From assembly GCA_004519485.1 (NCBI GenBank), contig CP038115.1, forward strand, positions 62,001 through 126,000: a stretch of DNA of 64,000 nucleotides. Reading direction: 5' to 3'. This stretch comes from Nannochloropsis oceanica (Eukaryota > Sar > Eustigmatophyceae > Eustigmatales > Monodopsidaceae). The position numbers and the translations under genes were made by a program. The first letter of the stretch is position 1. Every line of letters begins with the position of its first letter. Shown piece by piece: positions 33,144 through 45,869 of the stretch. Below the pieces are notes generated by a model. That model searched no databases, had not been told where the DNA came from, and worked only from the letters and a program-made list of their open reading frames with translations.

Positions 33144-34130
33144 TCACGACATGCTGAACATCGAGGCAGCGGCCAGCGGCTGGAAGAAAGGAGAGTGCGA
33201 GGAGTTACCCGAGTCATTAGCCGTCCCCAGAAAGGAGGGCAAGCTGGGAGGGAGGGAGGGAGGAGAGAGGAAGATGAGGGAGGGAGAGCTGCCCAGTTCG
33301 GTTGCAAATGCCTCCTCATAGAGGTGGGAATGGTGGTGGTTATGGTGCGGGGGCAGGAGAGGGTCGTGCTCATGCTGCTCCGGGTGGTACAGGCGGTGAA
33401 TGTGCTGCTGGTGCTGGTGCTGGTGCTGATGGTTGCCGTTAGGCCGGCACGGAGACGGGGAATTGTAGTAGGAAGAGGTATGAGCGTCAGGGGGGGAGGA
33501 GAAATTCGGAGGTAGAGTGGATAAATCGCCCGCAGCCAGGAAAGAAGTGTAATGCGGCTGCTGCGGCGCCGGCTGTTGCTGATGGTGTTGGTCGCGAAAA
33601 CTAGCAGGCGATGGAAAGGGGGGAGGAGGAGATGGAAGGTAGTGCGGCCGGTAAGGCATCCACTTCTGCTGCTCCGGATCCCCTTCAGGTGGGGAATGCG
33701 TTTCTTTCCTGCTTCCACCCCCTTCTTCTTGTCCTCCGTCCCCTCCTCCTTCTTCTTGTACCTTTTCCCCTCCTCCTACTCTTCCCTTCTCTATCCCCCC
33801 CACTCGCAAAGGCGACGAATACATGATAGTTGTGCTCTGCCCTGGTGTTCCAAACACACACACACGTCCTTTACCGTTCCCTTCCACCCTTCTTTCCGCC
33901 CGCCTGCCCCTTTCCTCTTCCTGTCCGTAGCGCGAGGGATGTGTGGATAAGGTGGGCGAGACCGAGGAGGAGAAAGAGGAAGAGGAAGAAGGGCAACTAG
34001 AATAAAGAGAAGAAGAAGGGGAGTGGAAGGAGGAGGAAGGAGGAGGGGGCATAGTGGCGTACTGCATAGTATTGGACATAGAGTATCGCGTCGGGCTAGG
34101 GAATGAAGACGGTCTCTGCTTTTGCTGCCG

Positions 34131-34161
<31 letters not shown>

Positions 34162-36008
34162 CGTCGTCGTCGTTGTTGTTGTTGTTGTTGTTGTTGTTGC
34201 GGCTGCTGCTGCTGCTCCTGATCCGGTTGGTATAGGTAGTGGTGCACATCTTTCCATCTCTTCCCTCCTTTATCGTACTCCCTATTCCGCTGCTTTGTCG
34301 CCTTCTGCCTGGGTGTCGCATCCACTTTCCTTCCCTTTGAGACGCTGGCAGTGGACAACGAGGAGGGGGGAGAATGGTCATTGCGTGCGCGCTTGCTGAT
34401 GGGGGGCGGCACGTCCATGTCATCGGCGGCGGCGACTGCAGTTGTCGCGATTAAACTTCGACTCCCTGTGCTGATTCGCTTCGCTTTTTCACTTCGCACT
34501 CTTCCTTGCTCCAACTCTGCCACTGCTTGAGTCTCTTTCTCACCTCTCTCTCCTTCTTGTTCCGCCGCTCCTCTTCCCTCCTTAGCATCCTCTCTCTTCT
34601 TCTTCTCCGCCATCACATCTATCGCCCGCGACCTCAATAGCTCATCGAAGGCCCCTCCTCCCGACCTCCTTCCCCTCAGCTCTGCCTGCTCCTTCTGCAA
34701 GCGTTTGAATCGATTCTTGACCGCATACCCGCTCCTACCCTTCAAGTGAGTAGCGCTTCTTGTCCATTTGGTCCCGTTCTCTTCAAAAAGATGAATTATC
34801 TTAATGTCTTCGGCCGGCGTCCAGGCTCGTGTGGCTTCCACTGGGACCAGCGCGTAGTGCCATCTGTAGATGGAAAGATGGAGGGAGGAACAATAAATGA
34901 GTGAGTGGAAGTGCATTGGTCAGTGAACGATGATTTTGATATTTTTCCCGGGGTCTATGGTAGAACAATGAGAATGTCAAATTGAAAGGCCCTCAGCCTT
35001 TTGATGATAGTGCTCGACAAAAGATTTACTGAAATCTCGATGAGATAAATGGTATCAGAATGAACGACAAAGGATAGGGCGCATGCAAAGTTTATCGTGG
35101 CTAAGTATATGGGTCGCACTCAAACAAACCAACACACAGACAGATAGGCACATGTGTGCAGACACATCTAAATGTGCGCCCGCATCTTACCGCTGATAGC
35201 ACTGTTTGGGGTTCCGTCCTGGGAGCGCCTCAGAGATCTCGTTCCATTGCTTTTCGCCCATCTCGGAGACCTTGGCCCGTAGCAAGGCATCTTCCGCCTC
35301 ATTCCAGTTGTGGCGCTGCAGCGGCTGTCCGTCACGATTCAGCCCTACACCACTAGCTGTCCGCCGCTTCGAGCGGCGGGAGTTGGCAGTATGATGAGAG
35401 GGGTTGCTGCTGCTGCTACTACCAGTCTTGACCCTTCTGCTGATACTGGGAGCACTGGCGGCGATGAAGCCAGTTGCACCCGTGGATTCGGTTGTAGCTG
35501 TGGCGGGGGAGGTGAGCTTTTTCTTAGTAATTGTACTAGCGACTGTTTGTTCCTGTTTGGGGAGGAGAGGAGGGGGACGCGAGCGGCTCTCCTGCTGCGA
35601 TGAAGGAAGCTTGATCTTAGACGCCTTGAAGCAGAACTGTTTGGTAGCCTCGTTATTGTCATTGTCCTCCTCTTTTCCAACCCCCCATTCCTCTCCTATC
35701 TCTTCCCCGTTTTCGAGAGGGAGGATAGGAAAGGTGTGGTCGACTACGTGAAGAAGTGGGGAGTCTGCATTTGCCACCGTGGCCCTCATTCCTATGTGGT
35801 CTTGCGCGTGGGCGACACTACGCCCAAAGAGGACGGAGGAGGACGGAGAGAGCCCCGCTGCAAATCCTAGGTTGCCGCAGCAGGTATGCGAGGTGCTGTC
35901 CATGCTGGTGCTGGAGCTACCGGTCTCAAGGCCATCCGATGCTAGGCGAGATGGGATGGGCTTGGACTGCGACAGGACCATTGAGAGGTCGTCCGTCTTG
36001 CCCTCCAT
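33144..36008 (-). CDS. R2R3-MYB transcription factor
   Basis: Exon 1 is 36008-35191 and exon 2 is 34863-33144. The intron 35190-34864 begins GTAAGA and ends CTACAG, and CG|A restores the Arg before the third Trp of the first repeat. The in-frame ATG at 36008 gives MEGKTDDLSMVLSQSKP; total 845 residues. Two MYB repeats straddle the intron: HNWNEAEDALLRAKVSEMGE, KQWNEISEALPGRNPKQCYQ, RWHYAL, then AWTPAEDIKIIHLFEENGTK, WTRSATHLKGRSGYAVKNRF. Spaced Trp residues are clear, with Phe at the last position of the second repeat. The long tail is rich in Gln, Asn, Ser, Pro and His. It is a nuclear DNA-binding regulator with unknown targets. Confidence 0.88.
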
Positions 36009-37258
36009 AAAAAGGAGGAGAGATGGGAGATGAAGGAGGGACGAATTGGCCCTAAAAGCCCGCAAGTACCGTGTAGAGCCTACCAGAGAGTGTTTAGCCA
36101 CTGCTGTAGTTATATCGGTGTAGGTGTGGAAAGGACGGGTACGTTCCCTGAGGGCTCATTAAGCGTATATGTTTGGACGGGAAGAATTCATTGGGACACG
36201 TGAGCAGTGGCGGTGGGTGTCTTTCTACATTTAAAGCGCCACAAAATCGTGCCTAGATCCCTGATACTCGATTGTTAACGCCTAGTTCGATGCACAATGC
36301 CAGAGTGGGCACGGGTCGTGTGCGTACCCGTTCTTATTTAGAAGGAAGAGCTGTGTGGTTGCCTGTGAAATAGTAAACAGCAGACAGCAGGGATGAGAGC
36401 TCGCATGTACTCCTTGCCCCCTGAAGTCTGACGCCAGTCCCTGCATCACAGTTGGATGAAAGTAAGGGAAGCCAGGAGCAGTTATTTCATTCGTTGACTT
36501 TGTGGCGCATATTTGTGCCTGCCCTGGGCGATGCGCCAACGGCTGCAACACCTCTACGTGTCCCTCCTATGAGATGAATTTGAGGATGCCGATGTAGGAA
36601 TACAGGAACAGAATATGGAAAACATCTTGGCGTATATTAACATGGTGTAAGATGCCGCGGGTGTGTGTGCAATGCATTTTATATCTCAATATCTTCTCAC
36701 AAATCTGGGCGGCGCGAAAGCCGATCTGCCTCCTCTCCAGGCCTAAATGTGAAAGCCTAAAAGTTGCGTCGCTGCCTTTGAAATGAGAAATGGAGAGTTT
36801 TTTTAAATATCGTAATATTTCGTGTCCATGATTGTGTGGATGGGAAGGTGGAGAGCGGCTCTAGTAGTGGGCGAGGCGGCACATAAGCTTTTGCCCCGGC
36901 CCCACTTCTTTTTTGCCGGTGTGTAAAACCAAAAGCAATCACCTAGCGCACAGAAAGCGCATAAAAGTGTAAAAGTAGTTTGAATTGCTTCATCAGAGAG
37001 CCATTTCTGCCGTCTCAACCTTGAGACACGCATTTTGAGGTGGGAGTTGTGGGGGATGGGAAGTCGAGTAAAAGTCCAAGGACAGAAACCCGGGTAAAAG
37101 CAGTCTTGTCACTTTCCCCCTTTCATTTCATTCGCTTCGTCTATCTATACACATACTCTGCACATCATATCTCTATCTCTGTATTCCCCCGGCGATCCCT
37201 GCCATCACACTTTGCCCCACTATCCCCACCAACCCCCCCCTCCTCCTTCATCCCCTGT
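36009..37258. other. Intergenic region with the MYB promoter
   Basis: This is upstream of the MYB ATG and downstream of the acylphosphatase stop. The composition is mixed, with scattered short frames (for example 36282-36551 minus) lacking known motifs. No repeat or RNA gene was recognised. Confidence 0.4.
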
Positions 37259-38115
37259 TCAGCCATTCCGCACCCCAAAGTCTTTGTAATTGGTTATATC
37301 GATCCGACGCTCGTTCTTGAAAATTGCGTTGCTCACCCGCGATTGTGGCGATCCCTCGTTTTGTAGCCAATACCTGATGTGACAGGAGAAAATTGAGCGT
37401 GAGACTGGAGAAGAGGACAGTGATCGGGGTAGGGCACAATCAAGAGAACAAAATTCCAAGGACAAGGACACGATCACTTCTCCCTCTCCCGTCATTTCTT
37501 TTACCTGAGATAGTCTTTCGCTCCCCAAACGTTCCACGCGTCTTCCCTCCCTCCCTCTTTGTGCCCCCCCTCTATATTCCCCAACAATAAACGCACCGAA
37601 AGACCTCCAGCATCTCGGGAGGCCCCTCTGCCTCCCCTTTGACAGTTCCACAAACTGTATTTGAGCACCAACCCACCAAACCCAATGATTGTGCCTTTTC
37701 GACCGTGTATCTCCGGAACCATACCCCTTGGACCTGATGTGCGCGTGCGTGAGAGGGGGAAGTGTTGGTGAAGGACGAGTTTAGATAAGAGGATGAGAGG
37801 AGCGAGCACAAGGTATAGGCAACAGCTGTTGATAATCTCTCTTGTCGTTGCAGTCGGCATGAGCGATGCTGGATGTCTCCAGTCTCTCATCTTGTTGCTC
37901 GTTTCAGCAAGGATGAATGAGAGCCCTACATTTGTTGAGGCGGTGCGATTACACACTTTCCTAGAACAATTGCTGCTCCTCCTCATCGGCGATTGATAAT
38001 CATCTTCTATTTCTTCCCTCCTTCTAGCTTTCGCACTCACCTTGCCACAAACTTCCCAGTCCATGTGCCAAAGCGGTTTGTCGCTGCCTTCCCGTGATGG
38101 TGGGGATGCCGCCAT
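37259..38115 (-). CDS. Acylphosphatase (three exons)
   Basis: The exons are 38115-38041, 37733-37597 and 37373-37259, giving 108 residues. Donors are GTGAGT and GTGCGT, acceptors ACATCAG in both introns. The spliced protein reads HMDWEVCGK|VQGVWFRRYTVEKAQSLG, LVGWCSNTVCGTVKGEAEGP, PEMLEVFR|YWLQNEGSPQSRV, then IFKNERRIDITNYKDFGVR. This is the full acylphosphatase fold (usual length about 95-100): the GxVQGVxFR phosphate loop with its catalytic Arg and the WCSNT Asn are present, as is the C-terminal NERxI..xYxDFxxR strand. The enzyme hydrolyses acyl-phosphates such as 1,3-bisphosphoglycerate in the cytosol. The exons are spread over different frames, so simple ORF calling misses it. Confidence 0.9.
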
Positions 38116-39106
38116 GGCTTTGCTCAACTGCTTCAATAGTTAGGTTGGGGAAAAGAGAGAGGAAGAAGGGTCGGCTGTGGATTCTAAAAACTTGGCAAGC
38201 CCAATTGTAGTACAGCCCAGGCTGCAAAGGGTATGCCCAGCCGCAACAGGAGAAATGGGAACGTCCCTTTCTGCAGCCCTTGGGAAGAAGGCTCTGCGAG
38301 ATCGCCCCTCGTGAGGGTCCATTTTTCTATTCATCGTGTTGTGTACACTAAGATAATCAGTGTTGGAAAGAGAATCGTTCACTAAATATGATCGAAGGGG
38401 ACAAGAAAAATGTCACTCCCGCAAGCTGTCGAGTGGCCAGACATTCTATGGCCCCTCAGCAAGTTCGAGGGGACAGGTTTCCCCCTGGCCCCCTGTGGAC
38501 TCTCTCTACAAAGTTGAGGGGATACAGATTTCTCCCAAAACCACAGTGGTCTCTCTCTCTATGCAAGCTAGAGGGATACACACTCATGACAATCATGGCT
38601 GGATTAAATAAATGGATTAAGGATGATGATGATGGTAGCCGTAACGCCAGGCGGCGTTGGATAGAATATGTGTCTGTTGAGTATCGTGTCGGTGGGGGCT
38701 CCCGCTGACATGAGTGACTCTCCCTTCCACGACGTATATTGCTGCAGCAACAATAAAAAGACGTTGTGCCTATCTCAATGATTCTTCTCGGCGTCCCTGT
38801 GGCGTGCGGTGTTGCGAAGGGAGGGCGTGCGGCCTCTTTCCTTATCATCGACCGTTTCATGGAGACTGGGCTACTTCCATGTTGCAACCTGCCCTAAATT
38901 TAGCGTTGCACGTTGCCCATACTACTTGGCTGCGCGCGTGCGGGAGGCATTCTAGCATTCTATCAAGGTATTTATCATCACCTATTTCCCTCACACCCAC
39001 AGCCAGGCGCACCAGCGGAGCAAGCAGGACAAGTAACGCCCACAGAGGAACTTTTACATCCCCACCTAACCCGCCACAGTTTCCCTGTGCCTCCAGCATT
39101 AGAGGC
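38116..39106. other. Divergent promoter region
   Basis: This lies between the acylphosphatase (-) and the MFSD5-type transporter (+). Open frames here (for example 38388-38708, and 38714 onward upstream of the transporter ATG) overlap in several phases and show no domain. Confidence 0.4.
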
Positions 39107-41418
39107 ATGTACACCCAATCTCTCTTCTGGGCGATCGGTGCCTGCGTGACCACGCGGGTGCTCCTGCATGGAAGTGGGAAGAAGACGTTGGACTTGACGG
39201 ACGGGCTGACCAAAGGTGGGTAAGAGGGGAAGGGGATGATGCAAGGCGTGTGGGACGGGGACAGGGCTAAAAACATGGCATGCATGTGGTCGATGTATCT
39301 CTCAGTGTATGAGTATCAGCAAGCAGATGAGAGTGGTGGATATGGCTCGGGTAAAGGGACGGGTAGGGAGGACTGCCGTGTTTCTCCAGGCGCACCATCT
39401 CATAGCGGCTTCAATTATCCACCCACCCTTCCTGCCTTCCTCCTCACTCCCTCCCCTCCGTGAAGAACGTAACGATGAGTCTCGCCGACGAGAGTTTAAA
39501 ACTTTCCAACGCTCTTTCCTGGCGGTGGCCCTGCTGGCCATGTTCTCGGACTGGACACAGGGCCCGTACAGCTACGCCCTTTACGCCTACTACGGGTACG
39601 AGTGTGCCCCGCCAGCCCTTCCTCCCTCCCTTTCTCCACCCCTACGTTCTTTTTCCTACTTCTTTCCTTGTAGTTATTACCTTTTCGTGGTGGCGAAGGA
39701 GCTTCAAGCACAACTGCACACGCATTGACCTCCCCTCCTTCCCTCCCTCACTCTCTCCCTCTTTCCGCCCTTCCCTCATTTCCCTCTAGTTATGAGCAGG
39801 GGGATATTGCCATGCTCTACATGGGGGGCTTTCTCTCCTCCATGGTGGCCGGCTCTTTCGTTGGTGCCCTCGCCGACAATTACGGGAGGAAAAAGATGTG
39901 TGTCGTGTATGCGGTCTTCTACTGCATCTCGTGCTTAGTCAAGCTTGTCAACAACTACTACATCCTCATGTTCGGCCGCTTCTTTGCGGGCGTGGCCACA
40001 TCGTTGTTATTCTCGGCATTTGAGGCCTGGATGGTGTGTGAGCATAACAAGCGGTGAGTACTCGTACCCCCTCCCTCACTCTCTCCCTTCCTCCCTCCTT
40101 TGTCGGGTGCACCCTCGATATCTTTCCACAGAAGCCCTTCCCCATCTCTCCCCCTTCATCTCCTCATTCCCCCTCTCTTCCCCCCTTTCATCTGTTCTTC
40201 AGTGGCTTCCCCTCCGAGTGGCTGTCGGAAACGTTCGGGTACCTGACCCTGGGCAACGGTTTTGTGGCCGTTCTCGCGGGCCTGGTTGCCAACTTCTTTG
40301 CAGAGCGCTATGGCTACATCGGTACGTCCCTTTTCCCCTTCCTCCTTCCGCTTTTCACTCCCTCCCTCCTGCATTTCCTCTTCCTCATGCAACGGGCGTG
40401 CATTTTCACAGTCTGAGGGAACGCCTCCAGAAAGAGCGCCACCTCCTGTCTCGCTCCTTTTGGCCGTCGTCCCCTCCCCCCTTTTTGGGTTTCATCCACA
40501 TTCACCCCTCCCTCCCTCAATTCCTTCCTCAGGCCCCTTTGTGTTCTGCCTCTTCCCCCTCACCTTGGTCGGCGTCCTGGCGGCCCTGTGGTGGCCTGAG
40601 AACTACGGCGACATCAACCTGCGCCCCGAGATGGCCCTCCCCAAGGCCTGGAGCTACATCCGCTCCAACTCCTCCATTATCTACCTCGGCCTCGGCCAGT
40701 CCTGCTTCGAGGGCGCCATGTACGCCTTCGTCTTCGTGTGGACACCCGCGCTGCAGGCGGGCGGGCAGGACGTGGGCCCATATTTGGGTATCATTTTCAG
40801 CACTTTCATGGTGTGCACCATGACCGGCTCGAATATCTTCAGCCTCCTGATCGGCAAGAACCTTCTGTCCGTGGTGCCAATCATCGTCCACACGGTGGCG
40901 ACCCTCGCCAACCTGACGAGCTTCCACTTCATCAAGCAAACGGGGAGCGTCTACGTCTCCTTCCTGCTCTTCGAGCTCACCGTAGGCATGTTCTACCCCT
41001 CATACGGGAGCATCAAATCCATGAACATCCCAGAGGAGGTCCGCTCGGGTACGTCCTCCGCTGCCCTTCCTATTTTCCTTCCTCCCTCTTTCCTTCATGA
41101 GTGTGTATCGTTATTCCGTGTTGCGACCATTCACTCCCCTACATTCCCTCCTTCCCCCCCTCCCTCCCTACCTCAGGCGTGATGAACATCTTCCGCATTC
41201 CCCTAAATGCCATCATGGTCGTTTTGCTCGGCCTCATCGAGGTCAAGCAGATCTCCATGGGCACGACGCTGGCCCTCTGCACGGTCATCCACGGTGTGGG
41301 GCTGGTCATGTACTGGAACTTCGAACGGTCCCGCAAGCACTCCAACATGAGTGTGGAGTACTCGCCTGTGACGAGCCTTGGAAGCGAGAGCGGAAGCGAG
41401 GAGGACGAGGACTCCTGA
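39107..41418 (+). CDS. MFSD5: MFSD5-type molybdate-anion transporter (MOT2 family)
   Basis: The exons are 39107-39215, 39466-39595, 39790-40053, 40203-40321, 40533-41048 and 41177-41418, giving 459 residues with all phases consistent. The sequence follows the MFSD5 family from end to end: SFLAVALLAMFSDWTQGPYS, DIAMLYMGGFLSSMVAGSFV, GALADNYGRKKMCVVYAVFY, FGRFFAGVATSLLFSAFEAW, FPSEWLSETFGYLTLGNGFV, ENYGDI, LGLGQSCFEGAMYAFVFVWT, LGIIFSTFMVCTMTGSNIF, ELTVGMFYPSYGSIKS, GVMNIFRIPLNAIMVVLLGL. About twelve membrane helices are expected, plus an extra N-terminal helix (SLFWAIGACVTTRVLL) as in the family. The tail is acidic (SGSEEDEDS). The likely role is high-affinity molybdate uptake for the molybdenum cofactor, inferred from the family. 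Confidence 0.93.
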
Positions 41419-42275
41419 AGCCGTCAGGCAGGGAGGGAGGGAGGAGGGCTGGGGAGAGGATAATTATACATAGGTGGACTGAGAGGGAGGAAGACAGGGA
41501 GTGAGGGAGTGTGCGAGGGATTAAGAAAGTGTCTTGCTACCCGGCGCGAAGGCGGCATGCCCACTCAGCTGTATGATGATCACCTCACTTGCTGCACATA
41601 TTACTTGCCATCGGCTTGCTTCTATTTTGGACATCAATGGTTGACGATTAAACCCGTGTATAATTTTTATCATTGATCATTTAAGTCCTTGGCTTTACAC
41701 ATGTTTCTGTTCTAGGATCAATGGCAAGGGAGGGAGGGAGGGAGGGTGGGATTTGCGCAACTGGCGGCTGTGGCACCAGGAGTAACAGCAGTCACAGCAA
41801 GGACAGGGAACAAAGCAGAGCAAAGATGTAGCAGCAACAAATTTGGAAAATGAAATGGAGGGAAGAGACCCCCCCAATCACAACCACCACAAGAGGCGAG
41901 GATTGGAGTTTGCACGAGACGACGGAAAAAACCGCAGCAGTCATTCAGACTGACGACAGTGGCCGCAGTAACTACATTAGAGGCCCGAGCCAAAGGAGGG
42001 AGGGAGGGAAGGAAGGAATAACGGGACTCAAAGCACAATCTAGATCGATGTATCCGGGAAGACGCGCACGCTTTCGGCGTGCTTGCCTCTACGCCTCAAT
42101 CCCACAGGCACTACGTCCGCCATCTGAGGCACTTCTTCCTTTTCTTCTTGTTGTTGTTGTCGATCTTTTCCTTGTCCGTCCTCTCTTTTGTTTGCCAAAA
42201 TGTTCTCATCCACTTCTCTCGTCTCCCTCCCATTCTGACACTCCCTCAATCCCTCCCTCCCTCCTCTTCTTCCCC
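41419..42275. other. Convergent 3' intergenic region
   Basis: This separates the transporter stop (+) from the stop of the large helical protein (-). GGGA runs occur near 41432-41450 and 41728-41749. No gene is seen. Confidence 0.5.
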
Positions 42276-45200
42276 CTACATGCCCACGCGGTCACTGTAC
42301 CCGATGATGTCCAGGAACGCCCGGGCTGCCTCGGGAGCCTGCCGCCTACTTATCATCTTGGTGCACACGTTGGCCAGCTGCAGCCCGTCCTCATCCGCGA
42401 TCCTAGCCGTCGGGTTGATCTCGCACCCGAGCTTCTTCCTGAACAACTCAGCGTCCGTCTGGATGAACCGCAACGTGCTCTCAATCTCCTTAAACGCCTT
42501 CTGGGGCTGCCCCTCCATGTCGGCAAACAATGCCCGCGCCGCCAAATTCCCAATATGCACCTGCACTGCCGCCGTGGTCGCCCTCCGCACGCTGCCCCCG
42601 TCCAAGCGCATCCTCGCCCCCTCTCCCACGATCCTCTCCACCACCTCCTCGGCACTCAGCCCCCCCGGGCCCAACATCCCCTCCAGCACGAGCGTCTGCA
42701 ATTCAAACGTGCCCTGGTCCTCGGCCATCGCCTCGAACTCCTCCCTCCCCAGCTCCAGCGTCTCGCATCCCCACGTTATCGCCAGCTCCCTCCTCTGGTC
42801 TGCATTCCCCCCCTCCTTTCCTCCCTCCCTCCCTCCTTCCACCACCTTCTCCGCCATGACCCTCACCGCCTTCGTCCTGGCCGTCCCTCCCTCGTACTTG
42901 TCATACTTCAACCTCCGACACACCCTCCCCCAATCCCGCTGGAACCCCACCCCCCCCCCCGGCCACTCGCCCCCTCTCTCCCCCCAGACCTCCGCCATCA
43001 TCTCCCCCACCACCACCGGAACCGTCTCCTTCGCCACGTACAGCAGCTGCATCTCGCTGAGACTCAACACTTGCCTCGCCAAATCCCACCCGCCAATGTC
43101 TCCCGCTCGCAGCCTCCCCTCCCCGTCCTCCCAAGGCACGGGCAGCGACCGGTGCAGCATGCATTCCAGCACCCACTGACGCACGTACCCGCCCAAAAGG
43201 GAGGAGCGAATCGAGGACGAGAGCTCCACGCCGATGCCGTTGACCTTCTCCGCCAGGACGCCCTGGACGCCCTCTTCGAAGGCGTCGGGGTCTTGCGCAG
43301 GATTGAGGCCCCGGGCGAGGGCCAGGCTTTCAGCAGCGTACCTGCCCAACTCCATCACCATTCCTAGCCTTGCCACCCCCTCCTCCTTCGACACCTCGCT
43401 TTCCTTACCTCCCCCCTCGCCTTCCAAAGCGCGTTTCGCCACCCGCCTTAACCATGGCACCAGGAAGAAGGCCGCTCCCTTCACCGCCTCCTCGGTGGGC
43501 ATCTTCGTCAGCCCAAGCACCTGCCGTGCCAAGCCCCCAAACTCCATGAGCGCGCGGGTCGTCCCCCGGAACACCTCCGCTTTCATCAAGGACAGGGCCT
43601 CGCTCGAGCCCGGCAGACACTCCGACATGGTGCATTCAAACACAGCCCGACAGCCGAGCCCCAGGCTGCTCTCCATGCTGATGCCCGAACCCATCGCCAC
43701 CTCCTCCGCGTGTTGGTGGACGTTGCCCATGCCCCGACTCGCCCACGGGAGGTTCAGCAGCACGTACAGCATGTTCCCTCGCCGTCGTCTCACTTCCGGG
43801 TACTCGTCCGCAATTCCCTGAGTCACGGCCCGGATCACAGCAAGGTGGGCAACGGTGATATCCGCGCCGTGGAAGTCCTCCGGCGGCAGCAGTCGATCCG
43901 CCAGGTGCTTCATCCCCAGGACCTTGTCCGCCGTCAGCAAGTACTTACTGCTCGTTATCGTCTTTTCCACCAGCGCGCCCCACGCCGCCAGCCGCTCCAG
44001 CCCCGACCCGCCTTCGCCCTCCCCTTCCCTATCCAAATCCTTCCCCGAGGTCCCATCTATAATTCTTTTGACCAACATGTTTCCCGCTCCCTTCCTCATC
44101 GCCCCAAGCACCTGCTTCTCGTCCCACGCGCTCTTCCTCCCCCCTCCCCCCATCCTTCCGCCCCCAAACACTATACCGCCCCCCCCTTCTTTACCACCAT
44201 CTCTCGCCGCCTTGAGCCCCCTTACAATCGTCTTTATGTCCACCCCACTGTCCTTGCTCACATCCTGCAAGGCACTCACCAGCTCCTCCACCACCTCCGC
44301 ATACCTCTCCTCTTGCCCCGGGTCCGTCAACGCCCCCCCCTTCCCTCCACCCTCCCCTCCTCCTCCGGGAGCGGAAGGCAAAGAAGGAGTCGCGCGACTG
44401 GTCATGCTCCCCCCCCTCCCTTCTGTAGGGCCACCCCACCCTCTCTCGACCACCGCCTTCTTCTTCCCAGCAGGCCCCTTCGCTGAGAGCGGCACGGCTG
44501 CTTGCAAGCCCGTTCGACTACTCACGGGCGGACGAGGCGCGTTCTCCTGCAGCTCCTCGTTATTTTTCTGGTTGTCATCGCTCTTATTGTCTCTACTGCC
44601 TCTTCTTTTCCCGCCGCTGCTGCTGTTGGACCTGCTTCGCCCTCCTCCTCCTCCTCCTCCTCCTCCTCCTTCTCCACCACCACGTTCAGCCTGCTGCTGC
44701 TGTAATTTGGCCAGTTGTGCCTTGAGACGTGCGGCCTCCAGCTCGGCCATTAACCGTGCCTGCTCCGCTTCCAACACCGACAGCTCTCGCGCTATATCGT
44801 CGGCGTCGTCGTCCATATTTCGTCCACGGTTGCCGCTGCCGCTGCCGCTGCCACTGCCGGCGCTGCTGCTGCCACTGCCGGGGCCCCAGCCTCGGGCAAG
44901 CAAGGGATTTACACGCAGAGAGAAAGTAGAAACAAAGACGGCGTATGATGATGGTGGAGATGAAGAGGATGGCGGAGGGGAAAAAGACGAGAAGGGGGAA
45001 GGGGAGATTGAGGAGGTGCAGGAAGCATAGTGGAGGAAGCCCGCTTCCGTTTGTTTCTTGCCACCCAGGGCTGTTAGGGTCAAAATTGGGAGAGTCAGAA
45101 TCAGCCCCAAGCGACTTTGCGGGGATACTGTGTTCACCCCAAATGTCTAAATAATGTACATACCATGTCCACGGCTCCCTTGTGCGCCTCCTACCAGGAG

Positions 45201-45384
45201 GAGGAGAGACGAGAATGCCGTCGTTGCTGCTGCTGTGGCGGCGCCTCGACCGGGCCGCCTTCTTCTTCTTGGCCCTTGATGCGGCGCCATAGCTAGCATC
45301 TACTGCGACTCCTCGTTCTGCTCGTGCTCGCGGTGATGGTGCTGCTCTTAGCCCTGTGTGTGCGGGTTTAATCGAAGAGGGCAT
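42276..45384 (-). CDS. Large helical protein with acidic coiled-coil N-terminus, function unknown
   Basis: The main frame (42276 to about 45137) lacks a suitable ATG at its 5' end. The first in-frame ATG is at 44816 (MDDDADDIARELSVLEAEQA). A phase-consistent alternative splices a 5' exon 45384-45164 (MPSSIKPAHTGLRAAPS..., basic KKKKAARSRRR) through GTATGT...CGGCAG to 44874, giving 939 residues. After a coiled coil and a Gly/Arg/Ser-rich linker come roughly 600 residues of helices: ITVAHLAVIRAVTQGIADEY, GNMLYVLLNLPWASRGMGN, LLGGYVRQWVLECMLHRSLP, LSLSEMQLLYVAKETVPVVV, VHIGNLAARALFADMEGQPQ, ARAFLDIIGYSDRVGM at the end. Long regular helices suggest a scaffold or HEAT-like fold. I do not recognise the family. 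Codon composition and length argue for a real gene. Confidence 0.65.
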
Positions 45385-45869
45385 GTGGAATTTGATGTCT
45401 TGCTGCCAATGAAAAGGTAAAAGTAAAGAGTACACCACGAGTCAAGAAAAAAATCGTTGGGCTTGTGTTTTCGCTGGAGGCTCATATCATGTGAGAAGGG
45501 AAATGAGTATGGAAAAAATGCCATAGTCACTCCGTGAATGTGACAGCCTATGTCAGCCAGAAGCAATCGGCAACTGCAGTCTCGATCGTCATCAACGAAT
45601 AGCCGGTCGGGGCCATGGCTTTCCATGCCTGCTGGAGACCATAAGCATGACATGTGCCCGCCCTATGCCACCGTCACAATACAGACAAGTAAAGCATTTC
45701 TTTCAAGGTGTGGGAATCGGTGGTGAGCCCGTAGTTGACCAAAGACAAGGATTATCTCATCATCTACGCCCGACCTCCCCACCCCCAGGCACCATTCAAA
45801 TATCACCCCGTGCACCTAGACTCACAGCATCTTTCAACGCCTACCACAACACAGGTTTCGCAAGCAAGT
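45385..45869. other. Divergent promoter region
   Basis: This lies between the large helical protein (-) and TRM6 (+). The TRM6 frame is open back to 45735 but has no earlier ATG. Confidence 0.45.

Noticed and set aside
33551-34423. Plus-strand and alternate-frame ORFs inside the MYB gene (poly-Val, Asn, Asp)
   Set aside because: They arise from the CAA/CAG repeats read in other frames; the MYB repeats fix the true strand and frame.
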